Assembly (NCBI GenBank): GCA_016782835.1
Contig: JADHXS010000007.1
Coordinates: forward strand, 1 to 36,736
DNA: 36,736 nt
Direction: 5' to 3'
DNA from: Phycisphaerae bacterium
Lineage (GTDB): Bacteria; Planctomycetota; Phycisphaerae; Sedimentisphaerales; Anaerohalosphaeraceae
The translations under genes were made by a program, and so were the position numbers. The notes under the pieces were generated by a model that was not told where the DNA came from, did not search any database, and worked only from the letters and a program-made list of their open reading frames with translations. This document shows, one piece after another, positions 8,439 through 17,173 of this stretch; position 1 is the stretch's first letter; every line of letters begins with the position of its first letter.

Positions 8439-9902
8439 TTATATTATTCGTTCCATTGCCTTCATCGCTTCTTCAACATCGCTGAAATGGCGCTTTTCCA
8501 TGCCGATAATCTGATAATCTTCATGGCCCTTACCCGCCAGCAAGACAATATCATTCGGACGAGCCTGCTCAATCGCAAGACCAATCGCTTTCGCCCGGTT
8601 CACCTCAACTAAAGGCTCCTGACCCCTTTTTCTTGTAAAGCCCGGCATAATATCGTCAATAATCGTCTGCGGGTCTTCGGTGCGCGGATTGTCACTGGTC
8701 ACAATCACCACGTCAGCCAACGACTCCGCCACCTGTGCCATGCGCGGGCGTTTGGTCTTGTCACGGTCACCGCCGCAGCCGAACAACACAATCAATCTGC
8801 CTTCGCACAACGGCCGAAGTGTCGTCAACACATTCTTAAGCGCATCGTCGGTGTGTGCATAGTCCACAAAAACCTGTATATTGAGAGTTTCTGCTCCTTC
8901 ATATCGCACCGACTGAAGACGTCCCGGCACATTTTTCAGCAGGGACAGTCCCGCAGCGATATCCGACAGTCCGAATCCGGTCGCCAAACACAATCCGGCC
9001 GCCGCTAAGCAATTACTGATATTATGCCGCCCCGGCAGAACGGTTTTAACGCGCTGTCGGATATGATTAAATTCGATATCAAACTCACTGCCCGACGTAT
9101 CCATTTGGCGGATTCTCGCGTTGACGTCCGCACTGCATTCAATACCATACCAGAATGTCCGCTTGGCCGGCTCAATCAGTTCGGCAATCGTATGGGCCTC
9201 ATCGGATTCAATATTCAAAACCGCCAAACCATGCGGCGGCAATTCCAGAAACAACCGGCTCTTGGCGTCAAGGTAGTCATCTTCCGTTTTGTGATAATCA
9301 AGATGATCGCCGGTCAGGTTGGTGAACGCTGCGGCGGTAAACGAGATGCCTGCCAGACGCCGCTGACTCAGCGCATGACTGCTGGCCTCAATCATCATAT
9401 ATTCACAGCCGTTATCGACCATCTCTCTGGCAGCTTTGGCAATCGTAACCGCATCCGGCGTCGTCAGCGGCGCAGCCGTTTTATGCCCGCCCGTGCTATA
9501 CTCAATCGTTCCGATCAGTCCGCAGCGAACGCCGGTATGTTCAAGAATCGAACGGACCATGTACGCAACCGTCGTTTTGCCGTTAGTCCCGGTAACCGCC
9601 AGATTTGTTAATGAACTGCTGGGATTTCCAAACGACGCCTGCGCCAGCAAACCCAATGCAACGGCAGAGTTCTCAACGATAACACAGTTGATTCCCTCGA
9701 TGGAACGCTGAGCGACAATATAACCGGCACCCCGCTCTTTTGCCTGACGGATATAGTCATACCCGTCGACATGCGCCCCGGTTATGGCCACAAACACATC
9801 ACCTTTAGAAACCTGCCGCGAATCGGCCGTAACTCCTAACCCGCTCGACTGCACCAATGCCAATAGTTGTGTAAACGTCATCCACGTTGCCCCATTATCC
9901 AT
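8439..9902 (-). CDS. murE: UDP-N-acetylmuramoyl-L-alanyl-D-glutamate--2,6-diaminopimelate ligase MurE
   Basis: Adds the third amino acid of the peptidoglycan stem peptide in the cytoplasm. 487 residues, normal for MurE, with the three Mur-ligase domains: DSRQVSKGDVFVAITG at the N-terminus, ATP loop VTGTNGKTTVAYM in the middle, and the C-terminal domain with LFGCGGDRDKTKRP. DNPRTEDP at 404-411 is the motif that selects meso-diaminopimelate; lysine enzymes have other residues there, so a DAP-type (Gram-negative-like) wall is indicated. ATG 9902 is used; ATG 9881 is an alternative, and neither has a strong ribosome site. It is the first gene of the minus-strand murE-murF-mraY-larA run and is divergent from the transglutaminase gene. 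Confidence 0.95.
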   Translation of the reverse strand: MDNGATWMTFTQLLALVQSSGLGVTADSRQVSKGDVFVAITGAHVDGYDYIRQAKERGAGYIVAQRSIEGINCVIVENSAVALGLLAQASFGNPSSSLTNLAVTGTNGKTTVAYMVRSILEHTGVRCGLIGTIEYSTGGHKTAAPLTTPDAVTIAKAAREMVDNGCEYMMIEASSHALSQRRLAGISFTAAAFTNLTGDHLDYHKTEDDYLDAKSRLFLELPPHGLAVLNIESDEAHTIAELIEPAKRTFWYGIECSADVNARIRQMDTSGSEFDIEFNHIRQRVKTVLPGRHNISNCLAAAGLCLATGFGLSDIAAGLSLLKNVPGRLQSVRYEGAETLNIQVFVDYAHTDDALKNVLTTLRPLCEGRLIVLFGCGGDRDKTKRPRMAQVAESLADVVIVTSDNPRTEDPQTIIDDIMPGFTRKRGQEPLVEVNRAKAIGLAIEQARPNDIVLLAGKGHEDYQIIGMEKRHFSDVEEAMKAMERII

Positions 9903-10059
9903 GATTATCGTAAAACTTTTCCGAAAAAAGCATTGTATCCAACATCCCCGCCTTCTGCAATTGAAGATTTAATCTGTTGACAAAATCCCTCCAGCAAAAA
10001 ATATGAAAAAACGCTCCCCCGCTCGTTCACAGCGAGAAATTTGGTTTTTTGTCTTTTTG

Positions 10060-10087
10060 TTGAGTTTTTTCGTTTGTTTGGTACAAT
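10060..10087 (+). promoter_or_regulatory. sigma70-type promoter for the transglutaminase gene
   Basis: TTGAGT (10060-10065), a 16-base spacer and TACAAT (10082-10087) predict a transcript starting near 10094 and a leader of about 75 bases. The T-rich tract just before may help as an UP-like element. The region 9903-10168 is the divergent spacer between murE and this gene; no clear minus-strand promoter for murE was found in it. Confidence 0.6.
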
Positions 10088-10168
10088 AGCTCCACCATTT
10101 AAAATTCAGAAGCCTTTTTTCCGCAGGCTCTGCCGCCGGGCGGGATGAAATAAGAAAGGAGTAACCCA

Positions 10169-11686
10169 ATGTTCCGACAGATTATTCATAACTCGTTTTT
10201 ATTGATGACGTTATGCTTTTGGGTGCCGCTTGCCTCGGCCGCCGAAACCGAAACCGATTACATGGCCATCATGATGCAGGGACAAAAAATCGGTCATGCC
10301 ACACACACACGAAGCCTTGAAGGCAGCCATGTCATTACCACCGAGGAGTTTTCCATGACACTGGGCCGGGGCGGACAAGCCGTCACCGTTTCCTCCAGAG
10401 AGATGTATATTGAAACCAGTGACGGTAAACCGCTGTCATTCGAAATGAGCATGAAGGCCAGCGGGGTCGAGCAGAAAACCAGCGGTACCATTCAGGACGG
10501 AAAAATCCTTCTCAGCCGTCAGGTGATGGGCACCACCCAAAACAGCGTGGTGGACTGGCCCGCCGAAGCACGGATGCCTGAAGGCATGCAATTGGTGCAA
10601 AAACAAAAAGGACTGGCGCCCGGTACACAATATGAATTAACCACGTTTCGGCCGGATATGCTGATGTCCATCCAAACAAAGGTTCTCGTCGGAGACAAGC
10701 AAAAGGTCGACTTGCTTGGACGTGTGCCGGAACTAACCGAAGTCAAACAAATTTCACGCGTTCAGGGACAGGAAATTACCGTAACCAGCTATGTGGATGA
10801 CAATTTTAAAACCCTGAAAAGTATTGCCCCCATGATGGGCATGACGCTGGAGTTTGTGGTCTGCGATAAGGATTTTGCCCTGCAGAAAGATAATGTCATC
10901 GACTTCCTCGAAAAACTCAGTATCCCCAGTCCCGTACAATTGATAAACCTAAACACTGTGGAGTCTATTGTCTATGAAATCAAACCCACAACAGAACAGA
11001 CGCTTATGCTGCCGAGTTCTTCGCATCAGATTGTTCAGCCCGGAGACGGAAGCCTTCTTGTTACAGTTCAAAGACTCATTCCTGCCGAAAACGTCACATT
11101 CCCCTATGAAGGAAAAGACCCGAATATTCTGGATGCCTTAAAACCCACGGAAATTCTTCAATCTGACAACAAAGAAATCATCGACCTTGCCCGCCACGCC
11201 GTCGGCGGAACCACAGACACCGCCAAGGCCGTTAAACAAATTGAATCCTTTGTGGCCGGTTATATTCAGAAAAAAGATTTATCCGTTGGATATGCCTCTG
11301 CGGCTGAAGTCGCACAAAGCCGTCAGGGCGACTGCAGCGAACACGCCGTCCTGACCGCGGCGATGTGCCGCGCAGTCGGTATTCCCGCTCGCATTGTATG
11401 TGGTGTCCTTTATGTCGATTCGTTCGTCAACCGGAAAAGCATCTTCGGCGGCCACATGTGGGTCGAAGCCTACATCGGCAACCAATGGATCGGGGTGGAT
11501 GCAACGCCGGTCAATCAAACCAATGCCGGTCTCGGATTTGGCCCCGGCCACATCGCATTAGCACACGGGGACGGGTCACCAAAAGACTTTTTCAATCTGG
11601 TCAATACATTGGGCTGTTTCAAAATCGAAAAACTAACCGTCCATAAAGCCAATAATCCAAAAGAAGATAAACCCCAGACACCCTGA
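10169..11686 (+). CDS. exported transglutaminase-like domain protein
   Basis: 505 residues. An N-terminal signal peptide (hydrophobic stretch ending ASAAET, about residues 1-25) sends it out of the cytoplasm. The middle is a beta-rich region without a recognised domain. The C-terminal third is a transglutaminase/protease-like core with the triad in order: Cys389 (QGDCSEHA), His429 (GGHMWVEAY) and Asp444 (GVDATP). Such domains in bacteria act as cysteine peptidases or transglutaminases; the substrate cannot be read from sequence. A strong ribosome site AAGAAAGGAG (10152-10161) precedes the ATG. The short palindrome CCCTG-ACAC-CAGGG (11681-11694) overlaps the stop. It is divergent from murE, which hints at an envelope role but does not prove one. 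Confidence 0.88.
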   Translation: MFRQIIHNSFLLMTLCFWVPLASAAETETDYMAIMMQGQKIGHATHTRSLEGSHVITTEEFSMTLGRGGQAVTVSSREMYIETSDGKPLSFEMSMKASGVEQKTSGTIQDGKILLSRQVMGTTQNSVVDWPAEARMPEGMQLVQKQKGLAPGTQYELTTFRPDMLMSIQTKVLVGDKQKVDLLGRVPELTEVKQISRVQGQEITVTSYVDDNFKTLKSIAPMMGMTLEFVVCDKDFALQKDNVIDFLEKLSIPSPVQLINLNTVESIVYEIKPTTEQTLMLPSSSHQIVQPGDGSLLVTVQRLIPAENVTFPYEGKDPNILDALKPTEILQSDNKEIIDLARHAVGGTTDTAKAVKQIESFVAGYIQKKDLSVGYASAAEVAQSRQGDCSEHAVLTAAMCRAVGIPARIVCGVLYVDSFVNRKSIFGGHMWVEAYIGNQWIGVDATPVNQTNAGLGFGPGHIALAHGDGSPKDFFNLVNTLGCFKIEKLTVHKANNPKEDKPQTP

Positions 11687-11727
11687 CACCAGGGACACTC
11701 AAAACGTCTTACGAAGGGAGACAAATC

Positions 11728-11922
11728 ATGAATACATGTGAACCAACTGAACATAAAGATCACCTCTGCCATTTATATGGTTCGGGCCTCCATAAAACCG
11801 ACCCCGACAGATATGCACATCTCGTCAAAGACCCCAAATTCGTCTGCAAAAGCTGCGGGCGGGTGGCGACATTTAAAGAAAACCTCTGCGCCCCGATTCC
11901 ACTGGGAACATGGGAAGAATAA
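11728..11922 (+). CDS. small cysteine-rich (zinc-ribbon-like) protein
   Basis: 64 residues with five cysteines, including a CKSCGR knuckle at 40-45 and an earlier HKDHLC segment; together these could bind a metal. It matches from memory a family of short uncharacterised proteins of anaerobes with CxxCGRVA followed by ENLCxP. An AAGGGAG ribosome site (11714-11720), seven bases before the ATG, and the 41-base gap after the transglutaminase gene suggest a real gene in the same transcript. Function unknown. Confidence 0.75.
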   Translation: MNTCEPTEHKDHLCHLYGSGLHKTDPDRYAHLVKDPKFVCKSCGRVATFKENLCAPIPLGTWEE

Positions 11923-11995
11923 ATAGCAATCTGCAGAGTATTCCTCCGGTGAAGTAAAAAAAACAAGACTTTAGCCAAGTGTAAAATACGACTTG

Positions 11996-12045
11996 TCATC
12001 CCCGCGAAGGAATGTCACCCCCGCGAAGGCGGGGGCGCCGAATCC
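11996..12045. repeat. dispersed palindrome, one complete and one broken copy
   Basis: A truncated copy TCATCCCCGCGAAGGAA is followed directly by a full one: CCCCCGC (12018-12024), GAAG loop, GCGGGGG (12029-12035), then CGCCGAATCCAGCG. The tail matches the copies at 4332 and 6864. Sits in the 450-base gap 11923-12372, which otherwise holds only AT-rich sequence, a weak stem CACTATA/TATAGTG at 12134-12157, and the hairpin at 12341. Confidence 0.7.
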
Positions 12046-12340
12046 AGCGTAAAAACGGCCTCCGCCGAAGGGGGTTTCCTGTTTTTTTACAATCGGTTAA
12101 AATGTTACAAAAAAGACCAGACTACAGGATATTCACTATACACTTTTGCTTATAGTGGAACAAAAAATTTATTTTTTATGATATTTTTTGTAACGTTGAT
12201 TCTTATGAAACGTCAGACACTTAGAGTGAGCACAGAAAGAACGACCTGAAATGAATACGGACGTGTCCCAGTCATAACGCACCCCATCAACGCCATACTT
12301 AAATCCGAAACAGCGAAGCGCTTTTGAGGATTTTATTCCC

Positions 12341-12355
12341 GTGCCTGTGAGGCAC
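12341..12355. repeat. short hairpin downstream of recJ
   Basis: GTGCCT-GTG-AGGCAC followed on the plus strand by TTTGATTTTT. It lies 18 bases beyond the recJ stop. For recJ (minus strand) there is no T tract after the stem, so it is not a textbook terminator in that direction; it may be a repeat remnant or end a plus-strand transcript from 11922. Confidence 0.4.
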
Positions 12356-12372
12356 TTTGATTTTTGATATGA

Positions 12373-14115
12373 TTATTCAAACTGGATATCACTAAGCACA
12401 AATTGCAGGTTTGTCTGACCGTTGTAGGTATTATACTGCGGCTCAAACGCCACATGAAATGTGTCGGCATCGAGCAGTTTCTTTTCAAGCTGCCCCATAC
12501 CGAATCCGATACAGCGAACCGCACCGCCGGCATCGGAAATGGAAATCTGCAAATGGTCATTCCGGCTGCCTACCCGCCGCGGCGGAGCAATCAGCTTGAC
12601 CCCCCGCGCCGCAAACACCGGCTTGGGATTGCCCTGCCCGAACGGCTCCAGCCAGGTCAGCTCTTTCATCACGCATTCATTAAAATCGCCAATCGCCGCT
12701 TCCGCATCAATATCGAGAAACGACTTCAGTTGTTCGTTTGCCAGGTTCGCATGAGCATAGGCCTCAAAGGCCTCGGCAAAATCCGGTATCTTATCGGTGC
12801 GAACCTTCAGCCCCGCCGCCATCTCATGCCCGCCGAAACCAACCAGGTGTTCTGCACACGCCTGCAATGCCCCATGCAGATTAAATCCGGGAATCGAACG
12901 CCCCGACCCCTGTCCCAGCCCGTTAGGGGTACTGACCAGTATCGTCGGACGGTAAAACGCATCGATGATTTTCGACGCCACAATCCCGATGACTCCGGCG
13001 TGCCAGTTATCATCGCTCAATACAATTGTCTTGCGGTCCGGATGATTCAGTCCCGCCTGCAATATTCGTTGCTTAGCCGCCTTGAAAATATCCTGCTGAC
13101 ATTTTTGACGCTGCCGATTCTGATCCTTCAGGTACTGGGCAATCTGAATCGCACGGATTTCATTTTCCGTCGTTAGCAGTTCCACCGCCAGCCGGGCATG
13201 TCCCATCCGCCCTGCGGCGTTGAGCATCGGTGCCAGCCGAAACGCCACCGCATAACTGTCCACCTCAGAAGTTCCCAACTCAGCGGTGCGTATGAGTTGG
13301 CGAATCCCCACCAGATTCGAATTCTCCAGCGCCTTCAAACTATAGCCCACCAGCACACGATTTTCACCCCGCAAATCCACCACATCGGCAATCGTTCCCA
13401 TCCCTGCCAGCGTCGTGGCATTGAGCAGATATTGCCGCAGTTCGGGTGCGATTGTGGCGCCCTTTTTAGTGGCGTTTGCGATGCCCCATGCCAGTTTAAA
13501 CGCCACCATCGCCCCGGATGAAGCCGGATTCGGATAATCCGCCTCTAACAACGGATGCACAATTACCATCGCATCCGGCAACGTTGGCCCCAGCTGGTGA
13601 TGGTCAGTCACAATGACGTCAAGCCCAAGTTCTTTTGCCAGACGCACTTCGTCAACAGCCGTAATACCGCAATCCACCGTAATCAGCAAGTTCGTCCCGC
13701 CATCGGCTAATTGATGCACCGACTCAAGATTCAAACCATACCCCTCATCGACCCGATGCGGAATATAATAGTCAACGTTGGCACCGAGCATCTTCAGTAA
13801 ATGCCACAGAATGGCCACACTGCTGATGCCGTCCACATCGTAATCACCATAGATGGAAATTTTTTCACCGCGTTCGATGGCTTCCCTGATGTACCCGGTT
13901 GCCTCGGTGACACCGGGCAAACACTCCGGCTCAATCAAATCTGTCAGTTTAGGCGATAAAAAGGAACGAGCAATGTCGGCTTTGTGGAGTTGACGGTTTA
14001 GAAGAACCTGGGCAAGAATGGGCGAGACATTCAGTTCATCAGCCAGCGACCTTGCTTTGTCGCTGGACGGTCGAACCTGCCAGACCTTTTTGTGCATCCC
14101 TGCCGGTACTTTCAT
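12373..14115 (-). CDS. recJ: single-stranded-DNA-specific exonuclease RecJ
   Basis: 580 residues, the typical RecJ length. Degrades single-stranded DNA 5' to 3' in recombination and repair. DHH-phosphoesterase motifs are intact: IYGDYDVDGISS, LITVDCGIT, VIVTDHHQ and MVIVHP, with the DHHA1 part carrying NAAGRMGHA, SGRS and GFGGHEMAAG. The start at 14115 has GAGGG about 12 bases upstream (within AAGAGGGTCTG); ATG 14097 is a possible later start. It stands apart from the ankyrin gene by 100 bases and is transcribed in the same direction. Confidence 0.95.
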   Translation of the reverse strand: MKVPAGMHKKVWQVRPSSDKARSLADELNVSPILAQVLLNRQLHKADIARSFLSPKLTDLIEPECLPGVTEATGYIREAIERGEKISIYGDYDVDGISSVAILWHLLKMLGANVDYYIPHRVDEGYGLNLESVHQLADGGTNLLITVDCGITAVDEVRLAKELGLDVIVTDHHQLGPTLPDAMVIVHPLLEADYPNPASSGAMVAFKLAWGIANATKKGATIAPELRQYLLNATTLAGMGTIADVVDLRGENRVLVGYSLKALENSNLVGIRQLIRTAELGTSEVDSYAVAFRLAPMLNAAGRMGHARLAVELLTTENEIRAIQIAQYLKDQNRQRQKCQQDIFKAAKQRILQAGLNHPDRKTIVLSDDNWHAGVIGIVASKIIDAFYRPTILVSTPNGLGQGSGRSIPGFNLHGALQACAEHLVGFGGHEMAAGLKVRTDKIPDFAEAFEAYAHANLANEQLKSFLDIDAEAAIGDFNECVMKELTWLEPFGQGNPKPVFAARGVKLIAPPRRVGSRNDHLQISISDAGGAVRCIGFGMGQLEKKLLDADTFHVAFEPQYNTYNGQTNLQFVLSDIQFE

Positions 14116-14215
14116 GCTTTTTCAGACCCTCTTGGACGATTACTATTGCTCCAATCAGTATATCGACCAATCCCGCGAAAGTCAATAAATCTTAAGTCGT
14201 TTTGGCTTTGGGTTT

Positions 14216-15850
14216 TTATTTTTCCTTTGCCGGGAGCAGCGACAGCATTTCCGGGTCGGCGATTATTTCGGCGAACTGATAAGCATCCATGTTTTTATTT
14301 GTTTTTATGGACGGGTCGGCGCCGGCGGCGAGCAGGGCTTTGACGACTTCCGGATGCTGATACACAACCGCATAATGCAGCGGTGTTTGATTCAAGGCAT
14401 TTGTGCAGTCAACCGCTGCACCGGCTTCGATCAGCATCTCAACAATACTCAACCGTCCCCATCGTGCGGCCGAATGTAGCGGCGTATCGCCAACATCAAA
14501 CGCCAAGTCGGGCGGTGCCATCAACTGCACCTGCTCATTGGTCCTGCGGGCCTCAAGATTTCGCAAATAAAACGAAACCTGGTCAATCGGCTCGTCGCCT
14601 TCCACGCCGCAGCCTATTCCAATCCAGGCTTGACGAGCACCCGTATTTAACTGCAAGCCGGCATCAAGCAACACCCGTGTTACCTCGTCATAATGACATT
14701 GCCGCTGATAGGGATCAGCATTCGGCAGCTTCGAAACCCAGTGCAGCGGCAGTTCGCCGTGAATGCCAAGAGCATTGACATCCAAACCCGCTGCGAGCAG
14801 CAATTCGACCGTTTTGGGATTTCCCGCGAAGGCCGCCAGGTGAAGGCCATGATTTTTGAATCGTCCCACCGTATGTACATCAGCGCCGTTTTCGATTAAA
14901 TATTCAACGATCTCCGCATGGCCTTCCTTAATCGCAATTATCAACAGGGGCTCCCTTCGAAAGCGATAGGTATGAATAATGTCGGGTTCAGCCCGCACGT
15001 ATTCTTTGAGTCGTTCCAGGTCACCGGCAAACACTATATCGCCCGCATCGGCATCGGCCCCACTGGAAATCAGCAGGCCAAGTGTTTGATAAAAACCTGG
15101 CCGCTCCAAGCCGCATCGGCGATCGACCCTTTCTTCGATAGTATAACGCAGGGGGTTTTGGTCCTTGTTATTATGAGCGTTCACATCCGCTCCTTTATCA
15201 ATCAACAAACGAACCTTTTCTGTCAAACATTCCAAACTTGCTACATGCAGGGGTGTGCATCCCCGATCATCTTTTGCGTTAAGGTCGGCGCCATGTTCGA
15301 TTAAAAGAGCCGCCACATCGATGTCACCGTAAGCGGCACGAAAGTGGAGCGGTACTTCATTTTTATCGTTTCGAGCGTTGACTCCGGCGCCGTGGTCCAG
15401 AAGAGTCTGTGCGGTCTGAACATTTTTGGCATAAGCAAGCGGGCTGCGGCCGGAGTTGATTTTTCCGTTTCCTAAATTAGGATCGTCGCCCTTTTGAATC
15501 AACAACGGTATCAATTCCGTGTACCCTTCCAATGCAGTATAAGCAAGCGGGCTGCGGCGATCGATATTCTTTGTGGGATCAGCTCCCGCTTCAAGCAGTA
15601 TTTGTGCGATCCCCGGTTGTCTGCATTGCAGAGCAAAACACAAAACGGAAATCGAATATTTATCACGGGCTTTGACGGTTCGTTCTATTGTCGCGTTCGC
15701 ATATTCGGGATTGTTCTTAAGCATCTGGCGGACACCGTCTACATCTCCCGCGGTGATCATATCCTGAAATGATTGTTGGGCTGCTTCTGAAAACAGGGAC
15801 ACAGCCGCCATCAGCCATATCAATAGGGCTGCACGAAAACGTAAACGCAT
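14216..15850 (-). CDS. exported ankyrin-repeat protein
   Basis: 544 residues. A signal peptide occupies about residues 1-24 (RFRAALLIWLMAAVSLFSEA). Nearly all the rest is ankyrin repeats, roughly a dozen, shown by recurring units such as PLHVASLECLTEKVRLLIDK, PLHSAARWGRLSIVEMLIEA and PLHYAVVYQHPEVVKALLAA. Ankyrin repeats bind partner proteins; no catalytic domain is visible. Secretion makes a periplasmic or surface scaffold role likely. The MauE-thioredoxin gene ends 51 bases upstream on the same strand, so the two may be co-transcribed. Confidence 0.85.
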   Translation of the reverse strand: MRLRFRAALLIWLMAAVSLFSEAAQQSFQDMITAGDVDGVRQMLKNNPEYANATIERTVKARDKYSISVLCFALQCRQPGIAQILLEAGADPTKNIDRRSPLAYTALEGYTELIPLLIQKGDDPNLGNGKINSGRSPLAYAKNVQTAQTLLDHGAGVNARNDKNEVPLHFRAAYGDIDVAALLIEHGADLNAKDDRGCTPLHVASLECLTEKVRLLIDKGADVNAHNNKDQNPLRYTIEERVDRRCGLERPGFYQTLGLLISSGADADAGDIVFAGDLERLKEYVRAEPDIIHTYRFRREPLLIIAIKEGHAEIVEYLIENGADVHTVGRFKNHGLHLAAFAGNPKTVELLLAAGLDVNALGIHGELPLHWVSKLPNADPYQRQCHYDEVTRVLLDAGLQLNTGARQAWIGIGCGVEGDEPIDQVSFYLRNLEARRTNEQVQLMAPPDLAFDVGDTPLHSAARWGRLSIVEMLIEAGAAVDCTNALNQTPLHYAVVYQHPEVVKALLAAGADPSIKTNKNMDAYQFAEIIADPEMLSLLPAKEK

Positions 15851-15900
15851 GATTCGGCTCCTTTTATGTTTTTTGAATCTGCTATTTTCGTCAATCGATA

Positions 15901-17127
15901 TTACTCAATCGGCGGGAACACTTCGTCGAGTATGTTTTCGGGTTCGGGGGCAGTTCCCTGAGGCCATGTTTTCATTAACTCCCCATTCAGAAGCACAACG
16001 ACATACGGGCTCATGAGTTCCCATTTTTCCGCATCCGTCATCGTGCCGAGAAGACACGTCGTATCCCCCGGTACCGGACCGGTTTCCGCATACGGCGGAA
16101 CCGCTAAAAACGAAATCTTAAACGCATCGTTCCCCTGCTCGCTCATTTCCTTATAGTATGCGCTGTAAGCAGGCACCACATCCGCACATGTCGGGCAATC
16201 GTGATGATACATCAAGACAACCGCCATGCCCTCGCTCAGTTGCGTACGAACATCATCTTCGACCACGAACTCCAGCCAGTCCCACAATTCAGCTTCAGTC
16301 GCCTGCGCGGTGTTAGTGTCTTCAACTTTTTCAACAGGCGGTTGTGTTTGGTCGACTTGTGCAACAACCGGCTCGTCCGGCGTTTGTGCTTCGGCTGCGG
16401 CTAACTCCGCAGCACGGTTCGCTTCAATCGCCGCGGCAAGTTTCGCCTTAACCTCCGCCAGTTCTTTTTCCAATGATTGTATCCGCTTCTGCATCGCTTT
16501 GGACTGCTGCCTCATGGCCGCAGTTTCCTGTTGCCATTGGTCCTTTTCCTGTTCGTGTTGAAATTTTAGCAGTTTAATTTTGCCTTCGGCCGAGACTTGC
16601 GTTTGCTCTTGCGGCTTTTTGAACTCCGGGCGAAATGTCACGATCGCCGGGGCCGCCAGTGCCAAAACGGCCAGAATCGGAACCGCGCAGGCAATCGCAT
16701 GAGCCACATTCGGCCACGGCGGCGGCAACAGCTTAGTTCCCTTCGGACGGAAAATTGCCAGCAGCAGGAAAAACGGAATATCAACAATCCACAGCGTCAT
16801 CCACGGATCGACATGCACCTGCCCGAAACACCCGCAGGATTCGTAACCCAACAGGGCCTTAACCAGTGTTGCACCGATAAACCCGAAATAGCACAGCGTA
16901 CCCGCAACCCACGCCGCCTTGCGAAACAGCCCGCTGACCATCCATGCACCCAATGCAAACTCCAGCGGTATCTGCATCAGCAGAAACTCGTAAGACTCCC
17001 AAAACCCCGTTGGATTGCTCTTCCACGACGGAATGCCGACATTCATCAATTCGTGAGCCTTCAGCAGCGCCGCCGCCATCAGCAGCAGCCCCGCCACCGT
17101 CATAATAAGTTTGTTCAATGTCCGCAT
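15901..17127 (-). CDS. MauE/DoxX-like membrane protein fused to coiled coil and thioredoxin-like domain
   Basis: 408 residues in three parts. Residues 1-130 hold four hydrophobic helices with ESCGCFG (Cys98, Cys100), the pattern of MauE/DoxX-type quinone-linked thiol proteins. A fifth helix lies at about 145-164. Residues 185-248 are a long charged coiled coil. Residues 280-408 look like a thioredoxin fold with the active site HDCPTC (Cys311, Cys314) and a later pair-free tail. The layout suggests that electrons pass between the membrane thiols and the thioredoxin, as in disulfide formation or reduction outside the cytoplasm. This is inference from domains; DsbD- or VKOR-like alternatives are less fitting. 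No clear ribosome site precedes the ATG. Confidence 0.75.
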   Translation of the reverse strand: MRTLNKLIMTVAGLLLMAAALLKAHELMNVGIPSWKSNPTGFWESYEFLLMQIPLEFALGAWMVSGLFRKAAWVAGTLCYFGFIGATLVKALLGYESCGCFGQVHVDPWMTLWIVDIPFFLLLAIFRPKGTKLLPPPWPNVAHAIACAVPILAVLALAAPAIVTFRPEFKKPQEQTQVSAEGKIKLLKFQHEQEKDQWQQETAAMRQQSKAMQKRIQSLEKELAEVKAKLAAAIEANRAAELAAAEAQTPDEPVVAQVDQTQPPVEKVEDTNTAQATEAELWDWLEFVVEDDVRTQLSEGMAVVLMYHHDCPTCADVVPAYSAYYKEMSEQGNDAFKISFLAVPPYAETGPVPGDTTCLLGTMTDAEKWELMSPYVVVLLNGELMKTWPQGTAPEPENILDEVFPPIE

Positions 17128-17173
17128 ATAAAACAGTTCCCGTAATTACGGCCCAAAAGGCCAAAATAATTTA

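Noticed and set aside
12210-12270. Very short frames such as MKRQTLRVSTERTT
   Set aside because: Fourteen codons, no ribosome site and no context; not supportable as a gene.
12403-13176. 257-codon plus-strand frame
   Set aside because: Antisense to recJ, whose motifs are intact on the other strand.
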